A stretch of 64,000 nt of DNA, taken from assembly GCF_000280925.3 (NCBI RefSeq), contig NZ_CP012109.1, positions 1,364,001 to 1,428,000 of the forward strand. Reading direction: 5' to 3'. Source of the DNA: Myxococcus hansupus (lineage in GTDB: Bacteria; Myxococcota; Myxococcia; Myxococcales; Myxococcaceae). Each line of letters opens with the position of its first letter. The first letter of the stretch is position 1. Of this stretch, positions 35,339 through 44,674 are shown one piece after another. The notes below the pieces were generated by a model. The model did not search any database, was not told the origin of the DNA, and worked only from the letters and a program-made list of their open reading frames with translations. Made by a program: the position numbers and the translations under genes.

Positions 35339-36151
35339 ATGCCGCATTTGAAACAGCTTCACGCACCCGTTAGACCGGAGCGCGTGCTTCGTCCATCCTT
35401 CATCCTCGTTCTCTGCGCGCTGGCCCCTGCCTGCAAGGAGTCCGCGCCCCCGCCGCCCGCCACCACGGCGGCCCCCGCCGCCCCGCCCGCGCCCGCCGCG
35501 CACACGAAGTGGGGTGTCATCGAGGGGCGTATCCAGCTCTCCGGAACGCCTCCCACCCCCGCCCGACAGCCCACCATTGGCACGGTCGTCTCCGTGTGCG
35601 GCGAGGAGACGGAGGAGCGCTCGCTCGTCGTGGGCGCCGAGGGCGGCGTGGCCCACGCCGTCGTGTCCCTGAAGGACGGCAAGGCGCTGCCCGCGCCCGT
35701 CAGGCCCGCACCGGAGCCGGTGCTGGACCAGAAGCAGTGTGTGTATGACCCGCCCGTGCTGGCCGCGAAGACGGGGAGCACCCTGGTCATCCGGAACTCG
35801 GATCCGTTGGTGCACAATGTTCGCGCCGCCTCGGGGACGAACCGCGCCTTCTTCAACGTGGCCATGCCGCTGGAGGGGATGAGCGTCCGCCGCCAGCTCC
35901 CCGCCGAGCCCGGCGAGGTCCCCATCCACTGCGACATCCACCCCTGGATGCGCGCCCGGGTGCGCACCTTCGACCATGGGTACTTCGCCACCAGCGGCGC
36001 GGACGGGCGCTTCCGCCTGGAGGTCCCCGAGGGCACCCACACCGTCGTCGTCTGGCATGAGCGGCTCCCGGAGCAATTGCACACCGTGACAGTGCGTACG
36101 GGGGAGACCGTCCAGGTGGATGCGCGCTGGGCCACCACCGACCTCAAGTAG
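35339..36151 (+). CDS. cupredoxin-like lipoprotein
   Basis: 270 residues from ATG 35339; an in-frame GTG at 35384 would put the lipobox (LAPAC) at residue 17 and is an alternative start. After a Pro/Ala linker, two beta regions follow. The second carries a type-1 copper site: His in PLVHNVRA, Cys and His in HCDIHPWM and the trailing Met, as in plastocyanin-like proteins. The C-terminal ~60 residues (ADGRFRLEVPEGTHTVVVWHE) resemble a carboxypeptidase-regulatory-like beta domain. Likely an outer-surface or periplasmic electron-transfer or copper-binding lipoprotein. Divergent from the zinc-ribbon gene. Confidence 0.88.
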   Translation: MPHLKQLHAPVRPERVLRPSFILVLCALAPACKESAPPPPATTAAPAAPPAPAAHTKWGVIEGRIQLSGTPPTPARQPTIGTVVSVCGEETEERSLVVGAEGGVAHAVVSLKDGKALPAPVRPAPEPVLDQKQCVYDPPVLAAKTGSTLVIRNSDPLVHNVRAASGTNRAFFNVAMPLEGMSVRRQLPAEPGEVPIHCDIHPWMRARVRTFDHGYFATSGADGRFRLEVPEGTHTVVVWHERLPEQLHTVTVRTGETVQVDARWATTDLK

Positions 36152-36289
36152 GGCGGGGCCGTACGGACGGTCCAAGGTTTCTCGCGCTCGGCGTCTAATG
36201 GATTGAGAAGCCGCGAAGGGATCGGGGTTCCGTTCCGGCGGAAATATTGTTATGAAGGTGGCATTCGCCACGGACGAGGGGGCCGAGTC

Positions 36290-36454
36290 ATGCAGCAGCC
36301 AAAGAAGCGGGCAACCCTGATGAACGACGCACACGGCCTGGAGACGCCCCGGAAGGCGGCGCCCCGGCCCGTCGGAATGCAGGAGATGGGACCGAACCTG
36401 TACGAGCAGTTGCGCCGCGCGCTGGTGGAGCTGACGCCCGTCTCGTCCCATTGA
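36290..36454 (+). CDS. small basic protein, uncertain
   Basis: 54 residues from ATG 36290, preceded by the purine-rich ACGAGGGGG. The N-terminal half is basic and Pro-rich; the C-terminal half has an amphipathic helix (GPNLYEQLRRALVEL). No signal or TM. It stands alone, 138 bp after the cupredoxin gene, and ends 42 bp before a strong stem-loop. The codon third positions are GC-rich as in its neighbours, which favours a real gene, but the size makes this tentative. Confidence 0.5.
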   Translation: MQQPKKRATLMNDAHGLETPRKAAPRPVGMQEMGPNLYEQLRRALVELTPVSSH

Positions 36455-36495
36455 ACGCAGGCCGGACTGGCGCTGGCGCCACGGCCTGAAAAGCG

Positions 36496-36529
36496 AAGGG
36501 GCTCCCGGCAAATCGCCGTGGAGCCCCTT
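36496..36529 (-). terminator. bidirectional hairpin terminator
   Basis: AAGGGGCTCC (36496-36505) and GGAGCCCCTT (36520-36529) form a perfect 10-bp stem, with an inner CGGC/GCCG helix. Read on the minus strand it is followed by CGCTTTTC, so it fits an intrinsic terminator for the FYDLN-type gene at 36543; it may also serve the small plus-strand gene. Confidence 0.7.
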
Positions 36530-36542
36530 GCTGTTGATGGAC

Positions 36543-36836
36543 CTAGATGTCGTCCTCTTCGGACTCGCCTCCGGCCGATTCCTCGTCATCGAACGAGTCG
36601 AGTTCCTCTTCCTCATCTTCCCCTCGGCCAGCCGGCTCCTCGGGTTCAATGGGTTCGATGACCTTCGGGGCAGCGGCGAGACGTCCGCGCCTTCCCTCGG
36701 GTTGAGGCTTCAGTGCCGGGCTTTCCCGCTGATCCGCACCACACTTCGGGCAGATCGGGTCCGGCTTCTTCATGTCGTAGAACTTCGTCTGGCACTTGAA
36801 GCAGACGTGTTTTGTTCCGAGGTCCTTCGCCGGCAT
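36543..36836 (-). CDS. FYDLN-type acidic zinc-ribbon protein (TIGR02300-like)
   Basis: 97 residues. The N-terminal ~40 residues form a small zinc ribbon with CFKC and CPKC knuckles around the phrase KFYDMKKPDPICPKCG. The rest is a strongly acidic, disordered tail (EEEELDSFDDEES). Members of this family occur in alpha- and deltaproteobacteria; the role is unknown, though a nucleic-acid or protein-binding function is often assumed. Followed by a clear terminator. Confidence 0.87.
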   Translation of the reverse strand: MPAKDLGTKHVCFKCQTKFYDMKKPDPICPKCGADQRESPALKPQPEGRRGRLAAAPKVIEPIEPEEPAGRGEDEEEELDSFDDEESAGGESEEDDI

Positions 36837-36983
36837 TCGCCACCTTTGTAAAAGGCGAGTGAAGACAGGGGGGAGGGCGGCTCAATAGTTGGGCCGCAAG
36901 ACGGAGTCAACCTGTGGTTTGCGTGGAAGATTTCTAGCGGTAGCATCCATGGCGCGTTTTCCCCCGGAAGCTGGACGCCCCTC

Positions 36984-38720
36984 TTGAACTTTACCTGCGA
37001 CAATTGCCAGAAGCGGTATTCCATTGCGGACGAAAAGGTCCGCGGCAAAACGGTCAAGGTCCGCTGTAAGAACTGCCAGAACGTCGTCACCGTCGAAGGC
37101 CCCGCCGAGGAAGAGAACACCCGCGTGGTGTCGCTCGCGGACGTGGAGCGGATCCGCGCCCAGGAGCGCTCTCTGGCGGAGCCCGAGCCGAGCGCCGCCC
37201 CGGCTGCCGTCATCAGCGCGCCCATCGCACCCGCCCCCGCGCCCAAGGCGCCGGCGGCCCAGGCCGCGTTGCAGACGCCCTGGGACGACGAGCCCACTCG
37301 CGCCGCCCCCATGAAGGCCACGGGGTCTCCCTGGTTCGTCATGGTGCGCAACAAGCAGGAGGGCCCGCTGGACGAGGGCGCCCTGCGCGAGCTGATGGCC
37401 ACCGGCGCCGTGAATGGCCGGAGCTTCTTCTGGCAGCAGGGCATGGCGGACTGGAAGCGGGGCTCGGACATCCCCGAGCTGGCCGGGCTCTTCGAGCCGC
37501 CGGCCCCCGTCGAGCCGCCCCCTCCGCCGCCTCCCGTGGCCGCGGCCCCGGAGCCCGCGCGTCCCTCGCGCAGCGCCCCGGCCCGCCGTGAGCCGGAGCC
37601 GCAGCCCTTCGAGCCGGAGCCCGAGCCGGAGCCGGTGCAGCGCCAGGCCGCGCCGGAGCAGCCCTGGCCGGACGAGGAGGACGACGCGCCGGACAACACC
37701 TTCTTCGGTGACCCGCTGCCGCGCGCCGAGCCCGAGCCGGTGCCACGCGCCGAGCCGAGTCGCCGCCCGCAGCCGCGCCCCACGGCCACCGCAGCGCCGC
37801 TGGACGACGCGCTGTTCTCCGACCTGGACCTGCCGAACCAGCGCAACGACGGCGAGGACGACGGGCGCCAGGACGAAGACGGCGTGCCGTACCCCGAGGA
37901 CCCGCACGCCGCGCTGGGCGGCGGTGAGGATGACGACGACGGCAAGGTGGTGCAGGACACGCGTCACTTCGCCAAGAAGTCCGGCGTGACGCGCCGCAAC
38001 CCGGCCTGGAAGTACGCCGTCTTCGTGCTCCTGCTCCTCATCGTCCCGCTGGGGCTCGCGTACGTGCTGTCGGAGACGCTGGGCGTGGTGCCGCTGCGCG
38101 TGCAGACGGTGGATGCCCAGGGCAACGCGGTGGAGCAGCCCGTCTTCTCGCCGGAGGGCGTCGGAGCCCTGCGCGACAAGCTGATGGGCCGTGCGCCGCC
38201 GCCCGCGCCTCCCGCGGACAACAAGCCTCCGGCACCTCCCACGGACAGCAAGCGTCCGGCCGGCACCGGTGCGCCCACGGGCGCGGCGGGCTCGGGGGCG
38301 GGCGTGGGCGCGCTGTCCGACGCGGAGCTGCAGGCCGCCTACGCGGACTCGGACAAGAAGGACGTGGACCCGGCCGTGCGCGGCGGCGAGGACGTGGCCG
38401 CCGCCGACACGGAGGAGGTGGGTGGCCCGTCCGACGAAGAGGTGGAGCGCGTGCTGGAGAAGACGCAGCCTGCCTTCCGTGACTGCGTGGAGGCCGAGCT
38501 GCGCAAGAACCCGTCCTTCAAGGGCGGCAAGGTGACGCTCACCGCCACCGTGAGCAGCTCCGGCTCGGTGAAGGCGGCCACGTTCGACCGCAAGGACCTG
38601 AACCGCAACAGCCCGGTGGGCACCTGCATCCGGGACCGCGCGAAGGGGATGGTGTTCTCCGCCTTCGCGGGCGAGGACGTGGACCTGGAGATTCCACTGG
38701 TCCTCTCCAAGTCGATGTAG
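36984..38720 (+). CDS. GltJ/AgmX-like protein: zinc ribbon, GYF_2, TM and TonB-C-like domains
   Basis: 578 residues from TTG 36984. The N-terminal ribbon (1-40) is of the MJ0042 type, with CDNC and CKNC. A GYF_2 domain spans ~113-170 (WFVMVRNKQEGPLDEGALREL, FFWQQGMADWKRGSD). A long Pro/Glu disordered linker follows, then a TM helix (~342-365) and a Pro-rich periplasmic spacer. The C-terminal ~95 residues match the AgmX/PglI TonB-like domain (FRDCVEAELRKNP, VTLTATVSSSGSV, PVGTCIRDRAKGM). M. xanthus GltJ in the gliding machinery has this same order and uses the cytoplasmic part to bind MglA. No other glt genes are in the window, so this is likely a paralogue. Confidence 0.88.
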   Translation: MNFTCDNCQKRYSIADEKVRGKTVKVRCKNCQNVVTVEGPAEEENTRVVSLADVERIRAQERSLAEPEPSAAPAAVISAPIAPAPAPKAPAAQAALQTPWDDEPTRAAPMKATGSPWFVMVRNKQEGPLDEGALRELMATGAVNGRSFFWQQGMADWKRGSDIPELAGLFEPPAPVEPPPPPPPVAAAPEPARPSRSAPARREPEPQPFEPEPEPEPVQRQAAPEQPWPDEEDDAPDNTFFGDPLPRAEPEPVPRAEPSRRPQPRPTATAAPLDDALFSDLDLPNQRNDGEDDGRQDEDGVPYPEDPHAALGGGEDDDDGKVVQDTRHFAKKSGVTRRNPAWKYAVFVLLLLIVPLGLAYVLSETLGVVPLRVQTVDAQGNAVEQPVFSPEGVGALRDKLMGRAPPPAPPADNKPPAPPTDSKRPAGTGAPTGAAGSGAGVGALSDAELQAAYADSDKKDVDPAVRGGEDVAAADTEEVGGPSDEEVERVLEKTQPAFRDCVEAELRKNPSFKGGKVTLTATVSSSGSVKAATFDRKDLNRNSPVGTCIRDRAKGMVFSAFAGEDVDLEIPLVLSKSM

Positions 38721-38723
38721 CGC

Positions 38724-38969
38724 CTAGAGGTCGAAGTTCCCCGCGGGAGGCGGCTTCTTGCCGCGCGTCGCCTTCTCGCGGGCCCTGCGCACCTCCTCGC
38801 GCAGGGCCTCGGTGGCCTCCCGGTCCACCTCCAGCGTGGCGAGGTCCAGCACGTCGCCCTCGCGAACCCCCGCGGGCAGCTCGCTGAGCGGGCGCGTCAC
38901 CTGACGGCCGTCGACGACGAGCACGGCGACGTCCTCTTCGATGCGGTCCAGCGTGGCCCGGGTCGTCAT
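38724..38969 (-). CDS. DUF3006 family protein
   Basis: 81 residues from ATG 38969. The domain (~1-60) has TRATLDRIEEDVAVLVVDG and LPAGVREGDVLDL, typical of DUF3006, a small beta-barrel often encoded beside ComEC-like metallo-beta-lactamase proteins. A basic helix and a Pro-rich tail follow. It lies 20 bp after the MBL gene on the same strand, and converges on the GltJ-like gene with a 3-bp gap. Function unknown; likely expressed with the two hydrolases. Confidence 0.85.
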   Translation of the reverse strand: MTTRATLDRIEEDVAVLVVDGRQVTRPLSELPAGVREGDVLDLATLEVDREATEALREEVRRAREKATRGKKPPPAGNFDL

Positions 38970-38989
38970 GGGCTGTGGCTCCTTGCTGC

Positions 38990-40288
38990 TCACGGGTTGC
39001 AGTCCTTGGCCGGCCGCCGGTTGTTGCGCTTGGCATCCTGGCGGCTGGTGAAGGTCACCAGGTTGCCCGCCTTGATTTTCATGACGTTGCGGCACGTGGG
39101 GCGGTGGAACACGTCACTGTTGATGCTGCCCACGTAGGCGCCCACCGTCACGGTGTTGGCGTCGACGCGGGTGCGCGTGTTCCCCCGGGGCGTCGATGGC
39201 CGCGAGCCGTCCGGACCCTCGAGGCTCATGGTGTACGGCTGCCCGGCGGGTGGCCGCTTCGCGTTGCCCGCGGTCAGCGGCGCGAGCGCGGGCGCGCCCA
39301 GGCCGGGGTAGCTGTAGCGCGTGTCCTCGGGCACGCCCGGGGCCAGCCGCTGCGGGGTGACGACGAGCGTCTTGCCGTCGCTCACCACCTGAATCTCGCC
39401 ATGTTGGTCCGTGCGGAACACCTGCGTGCCGGCGGCCTTGAGGCGCTCGAGCGTGGCCGGTGAGGGTGCGCCAATCAGGTTGCCCTCGCCCGCGGAGATG
39501 ACGGCGGCGCGGGGCGACACGGCCGACAGGAACGCGGCGCTGCTGGTGCCGTCGGTGCCATGGGAGGCCACCTTGAGGAGCGTGGCCTGCATGGGGGCGT
39601 TGCGCGCCAGCAGGTGCTCTTCGGTGCGCGCGTGCGCGTCCGCCATGAAGAGCACCGTGGTGTCGCCATACGTGAGGCGCAGGATGACGGAGTTGGCCTC
39701 CAGCGCGGCCTCGGGCACGTCGAGCAGCGGCTCGGTGGGCGCCCGGGGCCACAGCACGGTGAGGGACACGCCCGCGCCCAGCGGCAGCCGCTGAAGCGCG
39801 TTGGGCGTCGCGGGAGACGGGGAGGGGGAGATGAACTCCACGCCCTGGCTGGCCACGGCGCCGAGCAGGGCGTCGTACGCCTTGGGCGTGGCGCCGAGCT
39901 GCGGCTCCAGGAGCTGCTTGGCCCCCACCCGCTTGAGCACCGGCTCCAGCGAGCCGTGGTGGTCCGCGTGGGGGTGGGTGAGGACGACCAGGTCCAGCCG
40001 CTGCGTGAGCAGCTCCGGCAGCCGGTTCACCAGGTGGTCCGCGGCCTGGGAGGGGCCGGTGTCCACCAGCGCGGTGTACCCGTCGGGGGACACGATGAGC
40101 GCGGCGTCGCCCTGACCCACGTCGAAGAAGTAGACGTGCAGCTTTCCGTCCGGGGTTCCGCCGAAGTAGCGCCGCTGGGGCGCGGAGGGGCGCGCGGCCT
40201 GGGCGGGCTCGGGGGGCGGCGGGGGCGGGTCCTGGCACGCCGCCAGGGCCAGCAGGACGGCGAGGAGGAAACGCGGGCGGAAACTCAT
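38990..40288 (-). CDS. ComEC-like metallo-beta-lactamase lipoprotein with Ada-like C-terminal domain
   Basis: 432 residues. A lipobox LAAC (~15-18) and Pro spacer precede the MBL domain (~48-310): [22 protein letters not shown] with the metal-binding HxHxDH, FMADAH, and KVASHG. This is the soluble nuclease/hydrolase domain of ComEC without the channel part. After a Pro/Arg linker the last ~55 residues form an Ada-type small domain (FHRPTCRN, SRQDAKRNNRRPAKDC) that has only two Cys, so a full four-Cys zinc site is not there. Its start overlaps the upstream paralogue by 4 bp (ATGA). A role in extracellular DNA processing is inference. Confidence 0.9.
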   Translation of the reverse strand: MSFRPRFLLAVLLALAACQDPPPPPPEPAQAARPSAPQRRYFGGTPDGKLHVYFFDVGQGDAALIVSPDGYTALVDTGPSQAADHLVNRLPELLTQRLDLVVLTHPHADHHGSLEPVLKRVGAKQLLEPQLGATPKAYDALLGAVASQGVEFISPSPSPATPNALQRLPLGAGVSLTVLWPRAPTEPLLDVPEAALEANSVILRLTYGDTTVLFMADAHARTEEHLLARNAPMQATLLKVASHGTDGTSSAAFLSAVSPRAAVISAGEGNLIGAPSPATLERLKAAGTQVFRTDQHGEIQVVSDGKTLVVTPQRLAPGVPEDTRYSYPGLGAPALAPLTAGNAKRPPAGQPYTMSLEGPDGSRPSTPRGNTRTRVDANTVTVGAYVGSINSDVFHRPTCRNVMKIKAGNLVTFTSRQDAKRNNRRPAKDCNP

Positions 40289-41475
40289 GGGTGGCAGTCC
40301 TCGGCGGGGCGGCGTTCGCGCATGGCTTCGCCGCGGCTCGCGTATTCGGTGCGTTCCGACTTGGAGCGCTTGAGGGTCTTGCAGGACGCTTTGTGGAACA
40401 CCTTGCTGCCCTTGAGGCTGATGTATCGGCCTTCACTGGCGCCGCGTTGCGTCGGGGTGTTCGTGTCCGAGCTGGTGGCGGGGGCGCTCCTGCCACGCGG
40501 GGTGCTGGCCTTGCGCGTGCCCCGGGTGATGGGGCCCAGCGCCACCGCGTTGGACGTCACCTCGCCCGCGACCAGCACGGAGGCGCCGCTCCGCCGCTCC
40601 CCTCGCACGGACACGACGTTGCCGTCGCTGGTGGCCACGACCTCTCCGTCCAGGTCGGTGCGGAAGACCTGGGCCTTCTCCGCGCGCAGGCGCTCCAGCA
40701 CCTGCGCGGTGGGGTGCCCGTAGTCATTCTTGGCGCCCACGGAGATGACGGCGGCCTGGGGCTTCACCGCGGCGAGGAAGGCCGCGGTGGACGAGTGCCG
40801 CCCGCCGTGGTGGGCCACCTTCAGCACGGTGGAGGTGAAGTCGATGTTCTTGCGCAGCAGCGTGGCCTCGGTGTCCGGCTCGGCGTCGCCGGTGAAGAGG
40901 AACGCCGTCTTCCCGTAGGTCAGCTTGGCGACGATGGAGTTGGAGTTCGCGTCGGAGCGGGTGCCCTTGAGGAACGGGTCTTCCGGCACGCGCGGCCAGA
41001 GCACGGTGAGGGCGGCGCCGTCGCCCAGGCCGATGGTGAGCAGCGAGCTGGGGTCCGAGGGGTCGGGCAGGGGCTTCATCACCTGGCCCACCTCGTCGCC
41101 CACGACGTTCAGCAGGTCGCGGTAGGCCTCGCTCGGGTGGTCGAAGCCCGGGTCCATGAAGCGCCGCGCGCCCACGGTGCGCAGGGCATTGGAGATGCCG
41201 CCCAGGTGGTCCAGGTGCGGGTGGGTGAGGATGACCAGGTCCAGGGGCCCCTGCACCAAGTCCCGCAGCCGCCGCTCCAGATGCATCCGGGATTCGGGAG
41301 GGCCTCCGTCGATGAGCACCGTCTTGCCCGTGGGCGAGATGACGAGCGCGGCGTCTCCCTGGCCCACGTCGAAGAAGTGAACCGTCAGGGACTGGTTGCC
41401 CGACTGGGCCAGGGCCCATCCTGGAAGCGTGGCGAGGAGGAGGACGAGGAGTGCGAGCAGCCGGGCGAAGGACAT
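40285..41475 (-). CDS. secreted ComEC-like metallo-beta-lactamase protein with Ada-like C-terminal domain
   Basis: 396 residues from ATG 41475 (GTG directly upstream). A Sec signal ends ALAQS at ~25 without a lipobox Cys, unlike its paralogue. The MBL domain has [31 protein letters not shown] and [12 protein letters not shown], a complete set of metal ligands including the second His pair that the lipoprotein paralogue reads as SHG. The last ~45 residues form the same Ada-like module ([16 protein letters not shown]). The two genes are tandem duplicates of similar length and order, translationally coupled. Confidence 0.9.
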   Translation of the reverse strand: MSFARLLALLVLLLATLPGWALAQSGNQSLTVHFFDVGQGDAALVISPTGKTVLIDGGPPESRMHLERRLRDLVQGPLDLVILTHPHLDHLGGISNALRTVGARRFMDPGFDHPSEAYRDLLNVVGDEVGQVMKPLPDPSDPSSLLTIGLGDGAALTVLWPRVPEDPFLKGTRSDANSNSIVAKLTYGKTAFLFTGDAEPDTEATLLRKNIDFTSTVLKVAHHGGRHSSTAAFLAAVKPQAAVISVGAKNDYGHPTAQVLERLRAEKAQVFRTDLDGEVVATSDGNVVSVRGERRSGASVLVAGEVTSNAVALGPITRGTRKASTPRGRSAPATSSDTNTPTQRGASEGRYISLKGSKVFHKASCKTLKRSKSERTEYASRGEAMRERRPAEDCHP

Positions 41476-41587
41476 CACGGGGCGACTCTACCGCTCCGCG
41501 CCCGCCCTGGGCACCCGGGGGCGTGTGAAGCCGCGGGCCCGCCGCGAGCGCTTCCCGAGGGCGAGGAAGTGGGCTAAGGGGCCGAGC

Positions 41588-42409
41588 ATGTCCGACTCCG
41601 AAGACCTCTTCCATTTCGTCGAGGACATTGCCGACCAGGCGCGCCGCAAGCTGCAGGCGTGGAAGGAGGGGCAGTCGCCCGGGGCTCAGGCTCCGGCGGC
41701 GGGACCGTCCACCGCCCGGGTGAATCTGGACACGGTTCGTTCTCCCGCGGACCTGGCGCCTTACATCGACCACACCCTGCTCAAGCCCGAGGCGCGCGCC
41801 GAGGACGTGGTGAAGGTGGCCGAGGAGGCCCGGCAATACGGCTTCGCCACCGTCTGCGTGAACAGCACGCACGTGGGCACCGCCGCGCGCGTGCTGGCGG
41901 GCACGTCCACGGTGCCCATCGCCGTGGTGGGCTTCCCGCTGGGCGCGTCGTTGCCCGCGGCCAAGGCCTTCGAGGCCCGCGAGTCCATCCGCGCCGGGGC
42001 GCGGGAAATCGACATGGTGCTGAACATCGGCGCGCTCAAGGCGCAGGACTACGCCCTGGTGCACCAGGACATCGCCGCGGTGGTGGAGGCCTGTGGCCCG
42101 GTGCCGCTGAAGGTCATCCTGGAGACGGCGATGCTCACGGACGAGGAGAAGGTCATCGCCTGCTCGCTCGCCAAGGCCGCGGGCGCCGCCTTCGTGAAGA
42201 CGTCCACGGGCTTCGGGCCCGGCGGCGCCACCGAGGCGGATGTGGCGCTGATGCGCCGTGTGGTGGGCGACACCGTGGGCGTGAAGGCGTCCGGGGGCGT
42301 GCGCTCGGCCGATGACGCGATGAAGATGCTGCGTGCGGGGGCCAACCGCTTGGGCGCGTCCGCGTCCGTGGCCATCGTCTCCGGGCAGACTTCCACCGCG
42401 AAGTACTGA
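41588..42409 (+). CDS. deoC: deoxyribose-phosphate aldolase
   Basis: 273 residues; the TIM-barrel core (~55-270) is ~220 residues and an extra ~50-residue N-terminal helical/Pro segment is added. The Schiff-base Lys lies in FVKTSTGFG and the second Lys in [15 protein letters not shown] and NIGALKAQD are also family marks. It splits deoxyribose-5-phosphate into glyceraldehyde-3-phosphate and acetaldehyde in nucleoside catabolism. It begins the plus-strand series deoC, dksA-like and phosphosugar mutase. Confidence 0.95.
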   Translation: MSDSEDLFHFVEDIADQARRKLQAWKEGQSPGAQAPAAGPSTARVNLDTVRSPADLAPYIDHTLLKPEARAEDVVKVAEEARQYGFATVCVNSTHVGTAARVLAGTSTVPIAVVGFPLGASLPAAKAFEARESIRAGAREIDMVLNIGALKAQDYALVHQDIAAVVEACGPVPLKVILETAMLTDEEKVIACSLAKAAGAAFVKTSTGFGPGGATEADVALMRRVVGDTVGVKASGGVRSADDAMKMLRAGANRLGASASVAIVSGQTSTAKY

Positions 42410-42423
42410 CGGGGGCGGACACG

Positions 42424-42816
42424 GTGAACGCGAAACAGCGAGACGAATTCAAGGCGCTGCTGCTCGCGCTCCATTCGGAGCTGACGGAGAAGGCGCCGTC
42501 GAAAATCGAGCCCAACCGCACCGATGACGCGCGCATCGGCGGCGACGAGGACGAGCAGCCGCTCAACGAGATGATGCAGGCCATCGCGTCCAACCGGAAC
42601 CGGAACATGGACGGCGTGCTGGCTCGGGTCATCAAGGCGCTGGGCAAGCTGCGCGAGGACCCGGACGGGTTCGGTGACTGCGAGGAGTGCGGCGACGAGA
42701 TTCCGCTCGGCCGCCTGCGCGCCATGCCCTACGCGGAGCTGTGCGTGACGTGCCAGGGCAACAAGGACGGCCCCAAGGGCCGCGCCACCCGCAAGAAGCT
42801 GACCGACTACACCTGA
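42424..42816 (+). CDS. DksA/TraR-type zinc-finger protein
   Basis: 130 residues from GTG 42424, 14 bp after deoC. The N-terminal helical hairpin (~1-85) precedes the C4 finger CEECGDEIPLGRLRAMPYA...C-x2-C (~88-112), the standard arrangement. DksA-like proteins enter the RNA polymerase secondary channel and adjust promoters with ppGpp. The hairpin tip here lacks the DxxDxA acidic pair of E. coli DksA (region reads around QAIASNRN), so it may be a paralogue with another effect; this is an inference from the sequence alone. Confidence 0.9.
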   Translation: MNAKQRDEFKALLLALHSELTEKAPSKIEPNRTDDARIGGDEDEQPLNEMMQAIASNRNRNMDGVLARVIKALGKLREDPDGFGDCEECGDEIPLGRLRAMPYAELCVTCQGNKDGPKGRATRKKLTDYT

Positions 42817-42881
42817 ACAACCGGCGCGCGAGCCCCTGTGCCTCGCGCGCCCTCAACGGCTACACGAGGCTTCGAGGGCTC

Positions 42882-44609
42882 ATGGACACCACCGGACTGA
42901 AGGAGCGGGCGGAGGCATGGCGTCAGGCGGACCCGGACGCGTCCACCGCGGCGGAGCTGGCGGCGCTGCTGGCGAAGGGCGACTGGGCCGAGCTGGAGGA
43001 CCGCTTCTCGCAGGACCTGGAGTTCGGCACCGCGGGCCTGCGCGGCGTGCTGGGCGCGGGGCCCAACCGGATGAACCGCGCGGTGATTCGGCGCACCACC
43101 GCGGGCCTGGCCCGCTACCTCAAGGCCCAGGTGCCGGACGTGGCCACCCGCGGCGTGGTGGTGGGGCGTGACGCGCGCAACCTGAGCGCCGAGCTGGCCG
43201 AGGACACCGCCGCGGTGCTGGCCGCCGAGGGCATCCCCGCGCACGTCTTCCCGGAGCCGGTCCCCACGCCGCTGGTGGCCTTCGCCGCGCTGCACCTCAA
43301 CGCCGCCGCGGCCGTGATGGTGACGGCCAGCCACAACCCGCCCGAGTACAACGGCTACAAGGTGTACTGGGGCAACGGCGCGCAAATCATCCCGCCGCAC
43401 GACACGGGCATCGCCGCCGCCATCGCGAAGGTGGAGCCCGCCAACCGTGTGCCGCTGCTGACGCCGGCCGACGCCCGGGCGAAGGGCCTGTGGAAGGACC
43501 TGCCCGCGTCCATGGGCGACGCCTACGTGCACGCCATCCTGGGGCTGCGCGTGTACGGCAAGGGCTCCGAGTCCTTGTCCCTCGTCTACACCGCGATGCA
43601 CGGCGTGGGCGGCGTCTGGGCCGAGCGCGCCCTGCGGGAGGCGGGCTTCCCGCGCTTCACCGCCGTGGCCGAGCAGCAGCAGCCCGATGGCCGCTTCCCC
43701 ACGGTGCGCTTCCCCAACCCGGAGGAGCCCGGGGCCATGGACCTGTCCACCGCCACCGCAGAGCGCGTGAAGGCGGACGTCGTCCTGGCCAACGACCCGG
43801 ACGCGGACCGTCTGGCCGTCATGGCGCGCGACGTGGACGGGACGCTGCGCCTGCTGACGGGCAACGAGGTGGGCGTGCTGCTGGGCTACTACCTGCTCAC
43901 GCAGGGCCCGAAGCAGGGGACGCCGCACGTCGTCACCACCATCGTGTCGTCCGCGCAGTTGGGCGCCATCGCGAGCGCGCTGGGCGCCGCGTACGACGAG
44001 GTGCTCACCGGCTTCAAGTGGATCGCCAACCGCGCACTGGAGCGCGAGGGCGCGGAGGGCACGCGCTTCGTCTTCGGCTACGAGGAGGCGCTCGGCTACA
44101 CCGTGGGCACGGTGACGCGGGACAAGGACGGCGTGGGCTCCGCGCTCGTCATGGCGGACCTCGCCGCGTGGTGCGAGTCGCGTGGCACCACGGTGCTGGG
44201 TTACCTGGAGGAGATTCAGCGCGCGCATGGCCTGTACGTCGGCGCGCAGCGCAACTTCACGTTCCCCGGCGCCGCGGGCGCGCAGGTGATTCGCGGCATC
44301 ATGGACGCGTTCCGTGCGTCGCCACCGGCCACGGTGGGGGACGACGCCGTGCGCGCCGTGCGTGATTACAAGACGGGCGAGCGCGGGCTGCCCCCGTCCA
44401 ACGTGGTCGCGCTGGAGCTGGCGAGCGGCGGCCGCGTCACGCTGCGGCCCTCCGGCACGGAGCCGAAGATCAAATACTACTTCGAGCTGAAGGAGACGCT
44501 CGCGGAGGGCGAACCCCTGGCGCAGGCCCGCATCCGGGCCGAGGCGCGGCTGGGCCGCTTCATCGACGCTTTCCTCGCGCTCGCGCGTGAGCGCGGGCAG
44601 CCCGCGTGA
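42882..44609 (+). CDS. phosphosugar mutase, PGM2-like (phosphopentomutase/phosphoglucomutase)
   Basis: 575 residues, the length of PGM2-type alpha-D-phosphohexomutases. The phosphoserine loop TASHNPPEYNGYK, the Mg-binding DPDADR, the sugar loop GYEEALGY and the phosphate loop RPSGTEPKIKYY are all intact; FGTAGLRG is the typical N-terminal mark. PGM2 relatives interconvert ribose-1-P/ribose-5-P as well as hexose phosphates. The place beside deoC supports phosphopentomutase activity in nucleoside salvage, but hexose use cannot be excluded. Start ATG 42882 follows from homology; 65 bp after the dksA-like gene. Confidence 0.92.
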   Translation: MDTTGLKERAEAWRQADPDASTAAELAALLAKGDWAELEDRFSQDLEFGTAGLRGVLGAGPNRMNRAVIRRTTAGLARYLKAQVPDVATRGVVVGRDARNLSAELAEDTAAVLAAEGIPAHVFPEPVPTPLVAFAALHLNAAAAVMVTASHNPPEYNGYKVYWGNGAQIIPPHDTGIAAAIAKVEPANRVPLLTPADARAKGLWKDLPASMGDAYVHAILGLRVYGKGSESLSLVYTAMHGVGGVWAERALREAGFPRFTAVAEQQQPDGRFPTVRFPNPEEPGAMDLSTATAERVKADVVLANDPDADRLAVMARDVDGTLRLLTGNEVGVLLGYYLLTQGPKQGTPHVVTTIVSSAQLGAIASALGAAYDEVLTGFKWIANRALEREGAEGTRFVFGYEEALGYTVGTVTRDKDGVGSALVMADLAAWCESRGTTVLGYLEEIQRAHGLYVGAQRNFTFPGAAGAQVIRGIMDAFRASPPATVGDDAVRAVRDYKTGERGLPPSNVVALELASGGRVTLRPSGTEPKIKYYFELKETLAEGEPLAQARIRAEARLGRFIDAFLALARERGQPA

Positions 44610-44674
44610 GTCTAGAGACGCAGCACCACACCCACCGCCTGCCCCCCGGGGCGGCCTTCCTAGAAAGGTACCGT

